64,000 bases of DNA from Trichostrongylus colubriformis. Lineage: Eukaryota > Nematoda > Chromadorea > Rhabditida > Trichostrongylidae. The notes beneath the pieces were generated by a model that was not told where the DNA came from, searched no databases, and saw nothing but the letters and a program-made list of their open reading frames with translations. The position numbers were made by a program, and so were the translations under genes. The stretch spans positions 9,239,992 through 9,303,991 of the forward strand of contig OZ022261.1 of NCBI GenBank assembly GCA_963978905.1. The letters are read 5' to 3'. Each line of letters begins with the position of its first letter. Within the stretch, counting starts at the first letter, position 1. Shown piece after piece: positions 12,080-25,800 of this stretch.

Positions 12080-12730
12080 TGCCAATTGTCGTATGGGAAG
12101 AGTAAATGTTGCGGTTACTTGTCGCATAGAGACATTTGGATTTGCTTTCAAGGCTTCGAGGATATGGTCCTATTCGGGGGGCGCTCAATCAAGATTCGTA
12201 TGTCCTGATCCAAATCGACTGGCGCGGCGGGGCACTATAAGATAACAAGTGGCATTCTAAGTGACCACAGCGCAAATGTTAGCAAGTTTTTCCTCAACAG
12301 GTGGTTCTGAAGACACTTGTAATAAATCACATGCCCAAGTACTAGGCTTTCAATATGAGCCGATTTTTGCTACAACTGAGCGAGACCACATCATATACAT
12401 TCTGAGGAACTCGTTGGAGTATGCTTGACGTCATTTCGGTAATAATAGTGGATGAAGTTCAAGAACAGCAAAACCGGAAGACATTTTTGAAATGTGGCAA
12501 AACTTATGCTCCAACCTAAGCTCTTTATATTTAAGTTCCGATTCACTGTTTATGCCTATTTCTTATGTCATCTCTTAATCATTAAATAAGTCAAGATACA
12601 GAGAAAATTTATGATATTTCCGGATTCAGGTGTAAGTTCGTCAGGAATCAGTCATCTTTCATACATTGGAATGTAGCAGGTTACATATACTCGCACATTC
12701 CCTTTCATCCAGCATCCTGCTTACTTGCTT
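12080..12730. other. No gene recognised
   Basis: I see no conserved frame, RNA gene or clear repeat in this stretch. Confidence 0.4.
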
Positions 12731-12731
12731 C

Positions 12732-12764
12732 ACCACTTGGCTGGCGCATACTACTGTGCGCGTA
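12732..12764. repeat. Solo end of the MITE at 28291-28550
   Basis: CCACTTGGCTGGCGCATACT and the following ACTGTGCGCGTAA match the terminal repeat of the complete MITE at 28291-28550. No matching opposite end was found nearby. Confidence 0.55.
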
Positions 12765-12859
12765 ACATCATGGGCGTCAGTGGGTCGCTCGGGATTGCTT
12801 TTTTTATAAATTTGCCCAGTAGGAGGTGTTTTTTTGAAATTTACCCAGGGCCCATTACC

Positions 12860-13553
12860 CCGCGCCCCGCCCGTTGCGGGCGGGTTTTCTCTCATCTTAA
12901 GTGTGTTTGAGATAACTTGGACACTAGTCATTTTTGCCGATTTTTTCTTAGTTTCAAGGCTGCGTTGGAGCCGAGTTATGAATTTTTGTTGTATGGACCC
13001 CTGCACAGCGTGAGCTCCGCCAATCTGCCAATGCCTTTTTCATGACTTTGAAAAAACTCATTCTTGTCCTCAATCCACCTTTACCCAGTTTGGGTCATGT
13101 TAGAACCCAATTTGCAATTTCCGGCCGAAAATGGAACATTCCAGTGCACGCATCGTCTATCGTGGGCGGAGCTCAATTTGATTCACGTGTGCTCTTTACT
13201 TCTTGTACAGTGCTCTACCCAGCCCAAACTTGTCCCCATTTTCACAGGTTGTTTTTTATGTGACGTCCAAGCTCCGCTCACCACTAAAGTGCTCCTCCCA
13301 GAGTGCTCAGGATTGCTTTGAGTCATATTGGAATCCAATCTACAATTTTCTGCATGAAAACGGAACACTCCAGCGCACGCTCCGCCTATTTTGGGCGGAG
13401 TTCAACCTGGTCCACGTGTGCTCTTTACTTATTGTCCAATGCTACCCATCCCAATCTTCTCCCCATCTCCACAGGTCGTTTCTTATATAATACCTAATAT
13501 CGTCATTGACGGAACGATGCACAGACAGACGAAGCGTTTTATATATAGTAGTG
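12860..13553 (-). mobile_element. Non-autonomous Helitron-like fragment
   Basis: On the minus strand the element starts near 13553 with ACTACTATATATAAAACGC, close to the canonical Helitron 5' TCTCTACTATATA. It contains two diverged units of about 230 bp (each with CCCCAT-CCACAGGT and a GGGCGGAGC box on the plus strand, 13060-13490). Near its other end is an 8-bp GC-rich hairpin at 12866-12884, as Helitrons carry just before the 3' end. I see no exact CTRR terminus, so this end is uncertain. Related sequence lies at 28590-28985 and 34169-34600. Confidence 0.5.
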
Positions 13554-13778
13554 TTACTTAGCTCGATTACACATCAATTCAATTCTGACTGCAATAAAAA
13601 TTATGGAGATTGTTAGCATTTTTCCATGACGGTCGAAATGGACTAGATGTCTTTCATGACGGGTTATTATTGTGCACCTTTGAGCAAAAGTATTATGCAC
13701 TTCCGTGCCACTACTATGGGCTAAAATGTGCTCCACTGACTAATGACTGGGTCATTTGCTATTGCAGCGTACATAATA

Positions 13779-14660
13779 TTAGGTTGTCCCGAAAGTCTTG
13801 TCGTATTTTTTCGATCGTCACTTTTTATTTTTTTTTTCGTCCAACAAGTAATAATTAGGCAACAACGTAGTGACCATTGTTATCGGCAACCCTCTGCTAC
13901 TTTATAGGAAAATCGTTGATTCCCTCCTCCCAGAACTCTGGGTTCTGAGAGTCGAAGAAGTCAGCGATCGCCTTCGCAAGCAAGTTATAATCAAGGAATT
14001 TTCTCTTGGCCAGGAAGGATTCGAGAGGATGGGTAAGGTATTGGTCAGAAAGGGCAATGTCTGGAGTGTATGGCGGGTGGGGCAGGATATCCCAGCCGAG
14101 CTCCTGTACCTTGGCCTGGGCACTTTTCGCGAAATCGGAGGGAATTGGAGCGGGCGTCGTCATGTAGAAGGGTGACCGCGGACCTTTTCCGGCACTTTTC
14201 TCGAACAGCGACGGTGAGCTGCTGGAGCTGGTGGGTGCATACGGTAGCGGTGACTGTCTCGCCTTGTACCAGCACCTCGCGGAAAAGTATTCCTTCCGCG
14301 TCCCAGAACCGGCACAGTCCCAAGCGTGGTTTGTCTTTCATGTCAATCTCGCCGTTGCTGAAGCTGATGAACCATCGGCGCACGGTCTCCTAGCTCACAC
14401 ATCCCTTGCCCAATGCAGCGCTGATGGAGTGGCAAGCTTCCGTCGTTTTGGTGCCTAACAGATGACACCGCAAGTTGGGTGGGTATCGACAACGGGCATT
14501 GTAGCTCTCTCCACGGGATCTGGTGGGTTAATATGAATTTTCCTAGAAAGCTTAGGGAACGTCCTACCATATTTCTGAACCGCCTGGACCTGCTTCGAAG
14601 TGAACAAGAGTTACTGATTTTTTTTTGGAAAAATACGACAAGACTTTTGGGACAACCTAA
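13779..14660 (-). mobile_element. Internally deleted mariner element, 882 bp, with TA duplication
   Basis: The terminal repeats are TTAGGTTGTCCCGAAAGTC and, inverted, TTAGGTTGTCCCAAAAGTC; both continue into TTGTCGTATTTTT. TA flanks both ends (13777-13778 and 14661-14662). A full mariner is about 1.3 kb, so roughly a third of the element is missing, mainly the 5' part of the transposase. The frame is broken. The ends remain suitable as transposase substrates. Confidence 0.88.
13897..14383 (-). pseudogene. Mariner transposase C-terminal region, frameshifted
   Basis: Two minus-strand frames together cover the catalytic core. The first (14383 to about 14165) has LVQGETVTATV and LLHDDARS, which equals the second catalytic Asp motif (HHDNARPH in the family). 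The second (14163-13897) has LPHPPYTPDIALSDQYL, the mariner SPDLAPSDY motif holding the third Asp, followed by the usual FFDSQNPEFWEEGI tail. A frameshift lies between them. The protein would have cut and pasted mariner DNA at TA sites; this copy cannot. Confidence 0.85.
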
Positions 14661-16705
14661 TATTTGTCGGGCAATAACGTAGATATTTGGAGATTGACAC
14701 GATTGAATCTTCCGGGTTCAATTAGACCGTTTTGCTTGAGCCTTTTATCAAAGGTAGTTCCGAATTGTTTCAATGATTCCATCTTTGAAATTCCTAGTAA
14801 ATCTATCGAATTCTGAAGTTATTTTTTAAAAAAATCCTGCCGTAAAGGTGTGCTCTGCCAAAAGGCAATAGGTGCAAAGGAGGGTCTCCTTGCGCTTTCT
14901 TTAAGCGTAGAGCACGCTTATCGCTTTAGGAACCAATCACATGTGGCTTTCCTAGCTCGCACGCATCGCGTTCCGCGTCGCACCTATATTGTAAAAGTTA
15001 TTTTTATGATAATCATCTTTGCTGTAAAGAGCACTAGAACCTTTATAGGGCAGAACGTACTAAAGAATTTTCTTGGGCTCAGTAGGAAATGTTGCGAGCG
15101 AAGCCTTGATCGGATTCAATTACCACTAAAGAGGTATAAGTTTACTCTGAACGTCCCTGCATTCATTCCATGCATCCTTCTTCTTGATGCATGATTCTGT
15201 TCTTTTAGGTCATTTTTTCTTCTGAACTTATGTGAGGACTCCATCCGAATCGGGCGCAATCTCCATTTAAGCTCATTTGCTCTGCGACGTTCATTTCAAG
15301 CTTTTCAAAAAATGCTTTTCATGTCCAGTCTTTCAGCTGTGATCAGCTTTTTTTTGTGAAAACAAATAATTAGAGCAGTTCGTATTCATTGAGTTGCTGT
15401 GTCTCAACCAGAATTACACGTAATACCGGATGTTTACGAGCAGTGTTTCTGTCTGGTGGGCCTCATTGCGAGACCACACACTACTGCAATACCCGCTCAA
15501 TATTGTTGCTCATTTTAGGAAATTACACGCATCCTCATCAGCACATTATGATCCTTTCACTGCGTCTATGATTTCATTTCTGTGAGTTTTTTCATTTTTC
15601 TTTTTTTGTGTTGTTACATAGACATTACGATGGGAGCAAATCCGGAAGCATAAGAATGACACGGGAACGTTTATTTTTTGGAGGTAGCTTAACGCGACTT
15701 GTTTTGGCAGGCTGCTATCCAGTCCGATTTCTGCTTAAATGCTCGACGATTACCTACTGCTGAATACATACCACGTAATTAATTATTCAGACGACTGAAA
15801 ACTGCTCAAGCACAGCAAAGCTGTGGAACGCTGAAGTGATTCCTCAGGAGCCGAGTGGTACATGATTCTCACTAAAACTGTTACGCACAGGACAAACTAA
15901 TACTATTACTGTTATAATTATTGCCAAAGGCTCCGCAAAAACGTGCTTGCTGACATTGTTGTGGAAGAGGGGAGGGGAAGGGGCAATAAAGTAGAACCGA
16001 ATTTTTCTTTCTTGGGTAGATTAAAACATACCATTAAAAAATTCAGGTTTCTACACTGTTGCCTTTATTGCTGTCTTTTCAAATGTTAAATTTGAAACAA
16101 ATTCATAAGATATGAACATACACCATATCGAAAAGTTCAAAAGTCTTTTTTGAGGAACTCACAATTGTTGCACAAACCGCTTTCATGATCTGCATTTTTC
16201 CAATTCATGAATTTTTTTGTCTGAAATGTGAGTAGTGCAATAGGCCATTACGGTACACATGTAAGCGGAAGTAAAATACAGCGGTCGGCGCAATTAGCCC
16301 ATATAGAAGGCTTCATTACGTATAACAAGCTCCTATGTATGTATAGGAAGAAATTGCATAATTTGCTGAATGAACTGATTCCAGAAAATTCATCAAAAGG
16401 AGTGGGAAAAAGCCTCAGAAATTTTGATCCATGAATTCCAACTGAACAACCTCCAATGAGTCAGCGCATTTTCGTTTGAGTATATGTCGGCCACACCCCG
16501 TGTTTTTTTTTCTATCCTTCCATATGACGGTATTAACGAAGTTTGTTCGTTTATCCGCTTCAAATCCCTCCCTTGCCATTACTTCTTCCCCTAAACCATC
16601 GGAGAAGGTAGAAATAAAAAGGAAACAGTATGAGCAGATGTGCGAAGGATGGGGTAATTCACCTAAAAAAATCGTATTAGAGGATTATTTCTGTAATTTT
16701 TCCAG
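14661..16705. other. Upstream region of the channel gene; first exon not found
   Basis: The start codon and signal peptide exon of the channel gene must lie here or further left, but I cannot pick one reliably. The frame of the first recognised exon stays open upstream to an ATG at 16476, yet that segment has no convincing signal peptide, and a good acceptor (TTTTTCCAG) at 16705 suggests it is intron. Other frames are short and unrecognised. Confidence 0.35.
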
Positions 16706-16862
16706 GATTCCTCTTTTCGTTACCTCACACTGTTTGGAAACGGTGGATGAACTGTTACGGCATCGAAGTAAGCGACCACCAACGGAAAACGAAACACATC
16801 CGCTTCAGGTCAAACTCGGCATGTATTTGGAAAGTCTTGGCAACTTCCGATCATCTGAAATG
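16706..16862 (+). CDS. Channel exon 1 (first recognised): N-terminal ligand-binding domain
   Basis: This encodes residues 1-52 of the partial model. It ends with GMYLESLGNFRSSEM, the first beta-strand region of Cys-loop receptors (the xVxIxxISSxSExxM position). The acceptor is TTTTTCCAG and the donor GTAATA. It starts in phase 2 and ends in phase 0. Confidence 0.85.
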
Positions 16863-19800
16863 GTAATATTTTGTTATAATCAATACGCATATTATATTAC
16901 GGCTATGTTACAACTGTCTTGGAACCCATGCTTGCGGATTCCATCAGTCTTTAGCCTCATTACGCACAATGTCAGGCAATATGGAGAGGTTCCAGGTTAT
17001 TCCCTTCCTGGTGTAGTACAACATCTGGAGTATATGACCGTTTTCTATCCATTCTGATTCGCGCCCTCTTCGAATGTTTATCTGCTCCTGTGTGGTCTAT
17101 GGGGTATGTGATTGTTCAAATGCGCACCCTTAATAGATCTCACGGATTTGAAGAGATAAGGGTCGTGTACAGTTTTCATATGCTTAATCACAGACTGTAA
17201 AAGGCATCATAGGAATCCTCAGTATTTGGAATACTAAATATTGCCTAGAGCCATGAACTTTGTCCACACTCCCGCTGACTGCTGATCCGTCTCTTGATCA
17301 AGCTCTTCAAGGGCTTTGCCGAGCTTGGAAAAGGCGAATGGACTGATATTTTTCGGAGTGGTGGGGAATTTTCATGAGTCTTTACGAAAAGTCGATGATG
17401 TATTCACCAAGGCACGGACTGTACTCAGTAAAAAGGGGACTTCAAAAAGATGGGGAGTAGTTCACACATAGTGGCTATAGATGCATATTGTCTCGCGCGA
17501 TTGCACGAAATGATCGCGCCCTTCGGTTTTGAAAGAAAATAGATGATGAAACAACCCCTCCTGTAAAAATTCATCAAAGATGGCGAGTGATTGATGGCTA
17601 ATACCCTTTTCCTGGTTTGCTCCGAGCCCAATCCACGGATGCAGATCTAATGGGTCGTTAGAAAAGTTCTTGCTGTCTTCGATCTCTAATTTTAAATGCG
17701 CATATCTCGGCTCATACAAATCACTCAGGATGGGAACCATGAGAATCTGCAGATTCTCATGGTTCTCATTCTGAATGATTGCTCCGGTTGCTAAAATATG
17801 AAATTTTCAGGTGGTGAATTAATTGGAGGTCGTTCAGCATGTGTTTTCCCCGAAAAAAAAACTGTTCAGATGCTTGATGAATTGGTAATCGGTGGGGTCA
17901 GCTCAGATAAGTATAGTGTATCTCGCAGAGTTTCGCAGCTCTGCTCATTCACTTTTCAGTGTTGTTTGCGCAGCATGGGACCATACCTTATCGTTAAAAA
18001 GGCTAAGTTCTTTCCTAATAGCCAATACCGAGCTTATATGCAGTCTGCGTTGTAATCGCGATCGCCTCACAGTACTTCGCAGCCGTAAAAGTTTTGCCGG
18101 GATCCATGAAGCTGTGGTGGGTTAGAGCGACAGTAGACCACCATGCCGACGCCATGTGGCAAGGCCGACGGCCTTTTCGCATGCGCAGATAGTCGTCGAT
18201 TGTCCAAATTCAGAATCCGTTCTAGGACACAAACGCTACATGCGCACTATGCTTGCATAGAGCTAGAAGCGGGTTTTGAAATTGTACAGGCAACCCCAGA
18301 GAAGAACCAAAAATGATTCAGAAAGTGGAACATTTGGAACCGCGAATTTACCGAGCGACCAAATAATATCCTCTGTCTAAGATTTGTTCACTCAATGGAA
18401 GACTTGATAGCGTAGAGTGGCCTGATATTTGGAAGGCGAAATGTCACTTATATGTATGTACATATGTAGCAAACTGTTGCGGAATAATATGTTGCTGTCA
18501 AGGTTTTCGGGTTTCAAGCCTGAATTCCCCAGTTTTAGCTCCCGCTATTTTAAGTGAACTCCCTTCTTGTCTCCTCCGCGCTATCTTTCTGCTAGACCTT
18601 TTTACCGGAAATTCTAAGAATCGTGTTGAATTTGGAGACAGTGTAGAACTAATAAACTAGAAGGAATGCTTCGAATTTGGTGACAGTTGTAGAGGCAAGA
18701 GAGGGCAGCAAGGGAAGAAAGGAAGAAAAAGGAAGAGTTTTTACAGCTCTCAGCAGCAAGCCATTTTTAATTTGTTGTTGAATTTTTCCGACAGTGCTTG
18801 TTGTTGACATCTATCGAATTTACTAATTTGTACGTTACTCTGGTAATGAGATGGAACAATGCTACTATAACTGAATTTGTAAACGGCAGAGCTGTAGTTG
18901 GGTTGTTTTTTGTTTTTCGCTGTGAGTTAATTCTGACGATGGTTCGGTTCACTGTCGAAACGATCATTTCCGTGCAACATAAGCCTTGTTGGAGCCATGA
19001 GGAATTTTACTGAAAGGCATCGTGCAAAGAGAGTACGTGGCCCCATATTGCTTTAGAATCGATGACATGCCCATTACTCTCCAAAAATCACAGAAAGAAG
19101 GAAAAGCTTGTGGTTGTCCCAAAGAGTGTTAGGAAAACTTGGTCGTTCAAATTCCCATCTTGAATCTTGGATTTTAGCCACCTATGGTAATCTCAACGAG
19201 CTTAGACTTCTTGACTTATACTGGAAGTTGGTCATTTAAATTAGACTTCTATTGCCCTCGACTTTCTTCGAAGAAAACTTCATTGTGAGAGCTTCATCCC
19301 AAGGGTTTACTTAGACCTGCCCATTGTTCGCAAAGGCCTGCAAAGAAAGGAAATCGAAGAATTGTGTCTCCTGAATTCCAAGATTCTCGAATAAACCTTC
19401 CACTTAGTTTTAAGTAACCATGTTAAACCCATTCACTCGAAAGGATCTTTCAGATACAATCCCATCAAACGGAACTTTATCACATAATCAGCCACTTCCA
19501 ATTTACCGTTCAGTTGATTGTACTCATTTGTTCCCTTCCGCGTTCACCCTTTACAGCTTTGGCTATTGAGCACATTGAATTATTTTAGGGTTTCAAGATC
19601 TCAAAATCAGTTTGACGAATTATCAAGAAAAAGCGCTTGAAATTGGGCAATACCACATGGTATTTTTGCTGGTGCGGAACGGAAAAAGTTCACACCCCCC
19701 GCCCCCATTTGACAATAATGCAATAGCCAACGATACCCTAAGCTCCTTGCTGTTAGGAAAAGGAACGGTAACGAGGAGACTTTTCCTGTCTATAGAACCT

Positions 19801-22800
19801 ACCCTCTCCCGAGAGAGAAAAGGACTTCCCGGTGGAGACGCCGAACATGGTGACGCTTGTCTAGTCATTGCACATTAGAATGGCTATTTTTGTTGATGTT
19901 TTCAGAAACATATTCCCCCCCCCCCTACCCTCCTCCCATTCCTTAATCTGCTGACCAGCCACGTACAAGGCGAAAAGAGTGTAATCCATCACACTTCGAT
20001 GGGTGGTGAATGAACTGGCAAAGCCTTTCCCTATAACCGAAATACGATCTCTTTTTGAGCCAACTGAAACAGGACGCTTCACCGAACATTTTCTAGCGTT
20101 ACTTGACAGAACTTGCCGATTTCATTGGTTGTAGAAAAAAAGCCCAAAATAAGAATGTGGTTATTTTCAGTCGTTCGATGCCGATCTTTACGTATATATG
20201 TCATGGAGAGACGTCCGCTTAGCACACAATTATTCGGACTATGTACTGATTAGTGATGACCATATAAGGGCACAAATATGGTACGTTTTAGCTGATCTTG
20301 TCATTTACAAGCAAAACGATTTGTTCATGCTATTTGAGACATTGAAAAATAACGGTTGAGTTGGGTCAATACCGCTAGGAAATCAATACCAATCTGCTTC
20401 AAGGCGGGAATCATATGGATGCAAAGTCGCAGTGTGTACAGAATTAATGCAAAGTTTAATTTCATATTTTTGCTCAATATGTAACACTGATCGGAAACGC
20501 AGAAATGCTTCACCAGAAAAAGCTATGCAGCAGCGAGTAGCGCTTTTGACCGCTGCTCCACAAAAACCCATTCATTGTCTAATTGAAGGAGACGTCCACA
20601 AAAAAAATTGATTCTTTTGTTACCCATACATTTGTGTGACTTTTGCTTACTAAGGGCCGCATGCAAAGTTTCACGCGAAAATGCAAGGTTCCAACCGAGA
20701 TAGAGCTTCTTCAAAGTGACGGCAGACTGGGTGGGGCGTCCGAGCGGGTGTGAACGTTAGAGAGCTGACTAATAAAGAGGCGACAGTCACGCGATCAGGG
20801 ATGCGGAGTGAGAAGCAAATTAACACCGGGCGCGAAACTTTGAACTGCACTCACACTGACGGCTGTTATAATGTTGTGGCGACAAATCTGGCGGGAATTC
20901 GAACAAGTTGCTCTTCTCCCAGTTCTTCGCTTTTTGTCGTGGAACAAAGGAAATTTCGAATTTCCGTAAATGATTCCCTTAATTTAGCGCTTTCCAGGCT
21001 TCCAGATTTATACTTCGCAAATGCTCGCCAAGCTCAATTTCAACATGTGACGGTACCAAATTTCAATATGTTTATCTCACCTGATGGAACAGTTGCGTAT
21101 TCCTTACGATGCACATTAACCGTCGCGTGCAATTTGGACTTGAGGTGAATTGCTTAGATACTATTTATATGATTAAAACACGTAAGAGATCGCGTCTAAT
21201 TCGACACACATTTTCTAAAGCTCTGACAAAATTGTTCACAGTGCCTAAAAACACTCGATGAAGTTACTATTAGGATGCTGAGTTATGGGCAAAATCTTCG
21301 GTGTCGGACGGGACTCGAACCCGCACTTCATCCTTTCCGGGGATATGTGCTAATCCATTACACTACCGACACCACTTTCACCTTAACTCGGCTTCTGAAT
21401 GGTATATTTACCATAGCTTATCAGCACTCACACGTATAACGTGTTGAGCCGGTTGGCCGATATCGGCATCGAACCGTGAAGCTGAAAGCTTTAGTACTGA
21501 TTTTGATATTTCTGATGTTTGATAGCTGCTGATTATCGCCGCAGCCCGCGATGCGAAAGTTACTATTAGGATGCTGAGTTATGTCAAACATCAAAAATAT
21601 CAAAACTCGATGAAGTCATTTCAGTAGTACGCAAACACTTACTTATGCTCATAGTAAGTACCTGCTTTGCTTTTCACACTCAACGAGTCTGAGTGACTGC
21701 TCACTGTTCCTTTCTTCAGATCGATTACGTAGTACAGCTTGAACCTAACGGCAACTAAGTCTTTCAGCACTCTTAAGTCATTTTTTGAGCAGCAGCAGCT
21801 TGCTTTCCTGCTTAAATTCGAGCTCGTACGCTGCTCTCCCCCATATTCTGAGGAGAAGGCGTTACGGAATTTAGTGATAGCATGAGGTGCTCTTGAATTT
21901 GGTAATAGAAATACCTTGTAGAAAGAATTACTTTTCTTGGCATCCCCTGTAAATACGTTACAGAATCGATGAGAACGTAAAAGAGTGATACGTGCTTCTG
22001 GCTAGTAGCAGCAATAAGCTCATCACCTTCTTATTTATCCTTTCAGATTCTATCCGATGGACTCGCAGATCTGCTCGATCAGAGTTTTGAGTTGTAAGTT
22101 ATATTTCCACTTGTTTGTGAAGCCATTTAGGAGATTGTTGTTTCTTGTGTTGGTATAGAGGAAAGATAACAATGAGCGAACTATGCTTGGCGAACTATTC
22201 CATTAGACGCTAGCAGAAAAGGGGGACCATTCCCAACAAAAGTTGTACTACCCAAAACTAACTGTGCTAAAAGGTTAGCATTTCGCAGAGGAGGCGTTTA
22301 TCTGAGCAAATTTTGCGGTGGATGCACAACGTGGATGGCAATAATCATCCTTTATTCATACGTCAGCATTCAAACACTGCTCAGAATAGAAGAGGCGCTG
22401 CACTGCACACATGGCTTATTTGATTTGTGGGAGCCTACCTATGTTCAATCCGTGTTTTTATTACTTATACACTTGTACTTCGAACAAGACGCGCCTATGG
22501 ATGAACCTGAAACTCTTTGAACCGAATACATGCAGGGGAAGTAGTGGCACATCGTCTCCTTTTATATTGCTTTTTACTTAATTTCGTGTTTTTTTGTTCA
22601 CAAACTTCGGTACAATGGCCCTGATGTTGTTTCAATTGATCTTCCCATTTTTTTCTTCAGATGCCTACATTGCCAAGCAGGTAAACGTGACGTGGTTTGA
22701 TTCCCATCCGGTTCGCAGCAATCCCGAAATCGGTCTACCTGAGTTCCATATCACTGCCGTCGCCAAAAGTTACTGTAATGGAACGTATCGATACGCATTG

Positions 22801-25800
22801 ATGCCAAACTCATACAAACTTGGTGAGCAGCGACAGAGAATTTCCCACCATTCGGAATTCATCCGAACCTCTCAATATAACCATTTTAGATGACTTCAGT
22901 TGTTTGGAGGGAAATCTGTTTCTATCGCGTTCTATTGGTTACAATCTTGTTCAGTCATACATTCCAACTGGATTGATTGTGATGATCTCATGGGTTTCAT
23001 TCTGGATCGATCGAAGAGGTAAGATTTCAATATGCCATTGAACTCGAGAGCTGGCCGAAGCAGATGTTGTGAGCAGTTGGTGGCATGTGATGGGCGGGTG
23101 GTGGACAGGGTCAAGCCTCCGTTGAGGAGTCCTCAACGGGGGCGGGGTCGTATTTGGTCCGCTAGGAGGGGGGTCTTAAACGTTGAGGTAGGCAATGATC
23201 AACAGAATTTCTCAGGCTGAGGGTCTAAAGTGTGAGGGAGAAATGATAAAACTGACTGATGCGGTTCGAACCCGAAATTAGCTTAACTTAATCATCATGC
23301 AAACATCATGCATGGCGCGGTACGCAACGAAACCAGTCAACGCCAATAGCCCTTTTGTTGAACCGCTGACACCGAAACCACGTACAGAGACACCTCCAAA
23401 ATTCACCGATTAACCGTGGAAAGCGATATCTATCAACGGGTACCACCGTGGATGGATACTCCAGAAACAATGGGATGAAAACGAAAAATTAGCTGATATG
23501 GACTTCCTTCATATCTTACTACGATTGCAAGTACGTAATCTGGTGTTAGCGGCCACTATGTGAACCGGAAAAACTTTTGTATTCTTTGAATGTGAATGAA
23601 ATCCTCATGCATGGCGCATCCCACACAGAAGCTGACCGACGCTTCCCGCCCTCCCAGTCTTCGAGAGCGAAGGATGCATACTAGAGAAATTTGAGTAACA
23701 ATGAATCAATTTTTCGGAAGAATCTTGGGAAGATCTCGCAAATTCGACGAAAACAATTTTTCCTCAACTGGCTTTCCTGATTTTTTTCTTGCTTCGTTTT
23801 GAAGATATGGCATAGCTCAGGTCGACGTTCGAAAGCGACAACCTAGCAGACCCCGCCTCTCCGTTGGGTTTGAAGGAAGTTATGGCCGTTTATGAAACAC
23901 TTCGAAATTTTCCTCATCTAATCCTCATCTGGAAACCCATATCGAGAACTAAGCGGCCATTAGAGAAAGCGAGCGGCCAATAGATAGGTCTGAGGGAGTT
24001 TTGGAAAACAGTTCACAGCTATTTGAAAGATGGGCTTTAGGTCAATTTAAAGTATTTTAAAAAGTGTTGGAATTTAGTATGGGGAAGATAACGCGCCCCA
24101 TCGTGATCGCCGCGTCGCAGCCGCAGTAGTGAACCGCGATCAGATGGGGCGCTGTGGAGCGTATTACATGGCTCCTGTTTAACTTTTCTTTTAACTTCTA
24201 ACTTTTCCATTCTTATTTTTTTGTCCTTTATCTCTGCCCAATGACTTGCATGCCTATTAAGCCTTCTCCTTTGTCATCACAAGACGAGCACATTACTAGT
24301 GGTGGGCAACGCTTCGTTTCAGAATACAAATATTAGAATTGTTGGGTTCTTATCTCAGACTATTTCATTAGGGATATGAGTACTGAGTGTTGTTAGGTTC
24401 TAATTTCTCTCTTTTGTCAGAAGTGGTTGGTCGTCAGTGTTTTTTTACCATGGTCACTTAATTTTCCTAGTAAATCGCGCTGGTTTGGTAGAAACCACAG
24501 AAGAAGCGGAACATGGAGAAGGGGGGGGGGGGGGGGTCGTATTGAGACCCTGTTTTGGGGGGGGAGGGGAGGTCGTATTTTTTGAAAATTTTCCTCAACT
24601 GGACGCTCGACCCTGGTGGTCGAGCAGTGCTAGACAAGTTCGACACTGCTCGACTAAGCATAAAATATAACAAAATCGGTTGACTTGGACGTGATTAGAC
24701 CGCAGCTCGCGTGTGTGATAAATACCCTTTTCCTGCTGCATCTTCACGGTGAATCATCCAGAAATCACAACAACCGAATTCGGAACGCAAATCGTCGTGT
24801 CCTCTGCAACTTTCACATTCAATATCCAAGATAAACTCTTTCTATAGATTATCTTCTATTTATATCATTTAGCTGTACCTGCAAGGGTCACTTTGAGCTT
24901 CACAACGCTGGTCTCGTTGACTACGTTAGTGAGTTTTTTTGGTTCTCCTATTTTCTGTTTTTCCATTCGCTTCACTTTGCTTCTGAATTAATATAATAAA
25001 TTGATATAATAAATAATATTATGGGATAATTCAGCGCAATTTCCATTTTTTCAGTGAATGCGCTGAGTGAGGTGCACACGTTGGTGTGTGTTCTAAGGCC
25101 GCGTTCATACTTTGCGATGCTAGCGGCAGGGCATAGCTGCGTGTTTCTACTTCTCCGCTTGCGCCACACTATCTCGTTGCCTGTGTCGTCTCCGCATCTC
25201 TTCGTGCCACTCTGCCACGCTACCGGCGAACGCAACAACGCCCTATCGCATCAACCTATCTCAGAACTACCTACGCTCAAAATGAGGGGTTCCAAATTAA
25301 AATATTATTGTGGAGTAGATGAGATTCAAGGATTTATCTGGATTATTTCACGTGAAATTCAAGCAATAATATGCAAAAAATGTCACTGCCAAAAACTCGT
25401 TTGTCATGACTGATGATCAAAGAGAGTCATGACAGGCGAGTTTAGGGGTAATGTGGTTAATAAGGAATCCCAAAAGGAGTCATTCACTGAAAAATTACGG
25501 GTCTGAGAGGCCCACGTATGGCGAAATCTCCAGCGGAAGGCGCCCCTTTGAGCTGTGGCGGAGGCAGACCAAGCCGCCTTTATCATGTCAGCCCGCCTCC
25601 TAGGGTCGACTTTGCCAAGGAATGACTAAGGTGTAGAGTAATGAGCATGATAGCAGAATGATATCGTGTTGTATTAAAGCCGTATTGATTGCAATGACAT
25701 GGTGCTTGACGTGTAAGTTTTCGTGGTGTACACGTGCATCGATCAGTATCGAAGATTGGAATTCATGATGCACCCGAATTACCCCTAACACAGCCTTTAA

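Noticed and set aside
16863..17057. Continuation of the open frame beyond 16862 as coding
   Set aside because: The conserved receptor sequence stops at the GTAATA donor and resumes in frame at 20171.
20750..21148. Single-exon 132-codon coding region starting at 20750
   Set aside because: The first 80 codons lie in dispersed repeat sequence. A good acceptor at 20997 and the Trp codon split with 20280 show that the exon starts at 20998.
21301..21372. Functional tRNA-Ser(GGA)
   Set aside because: There is no long variable arm and C replaces U33. A second copy shares the non-tRNA downstream body, so a SINE head is more likely.
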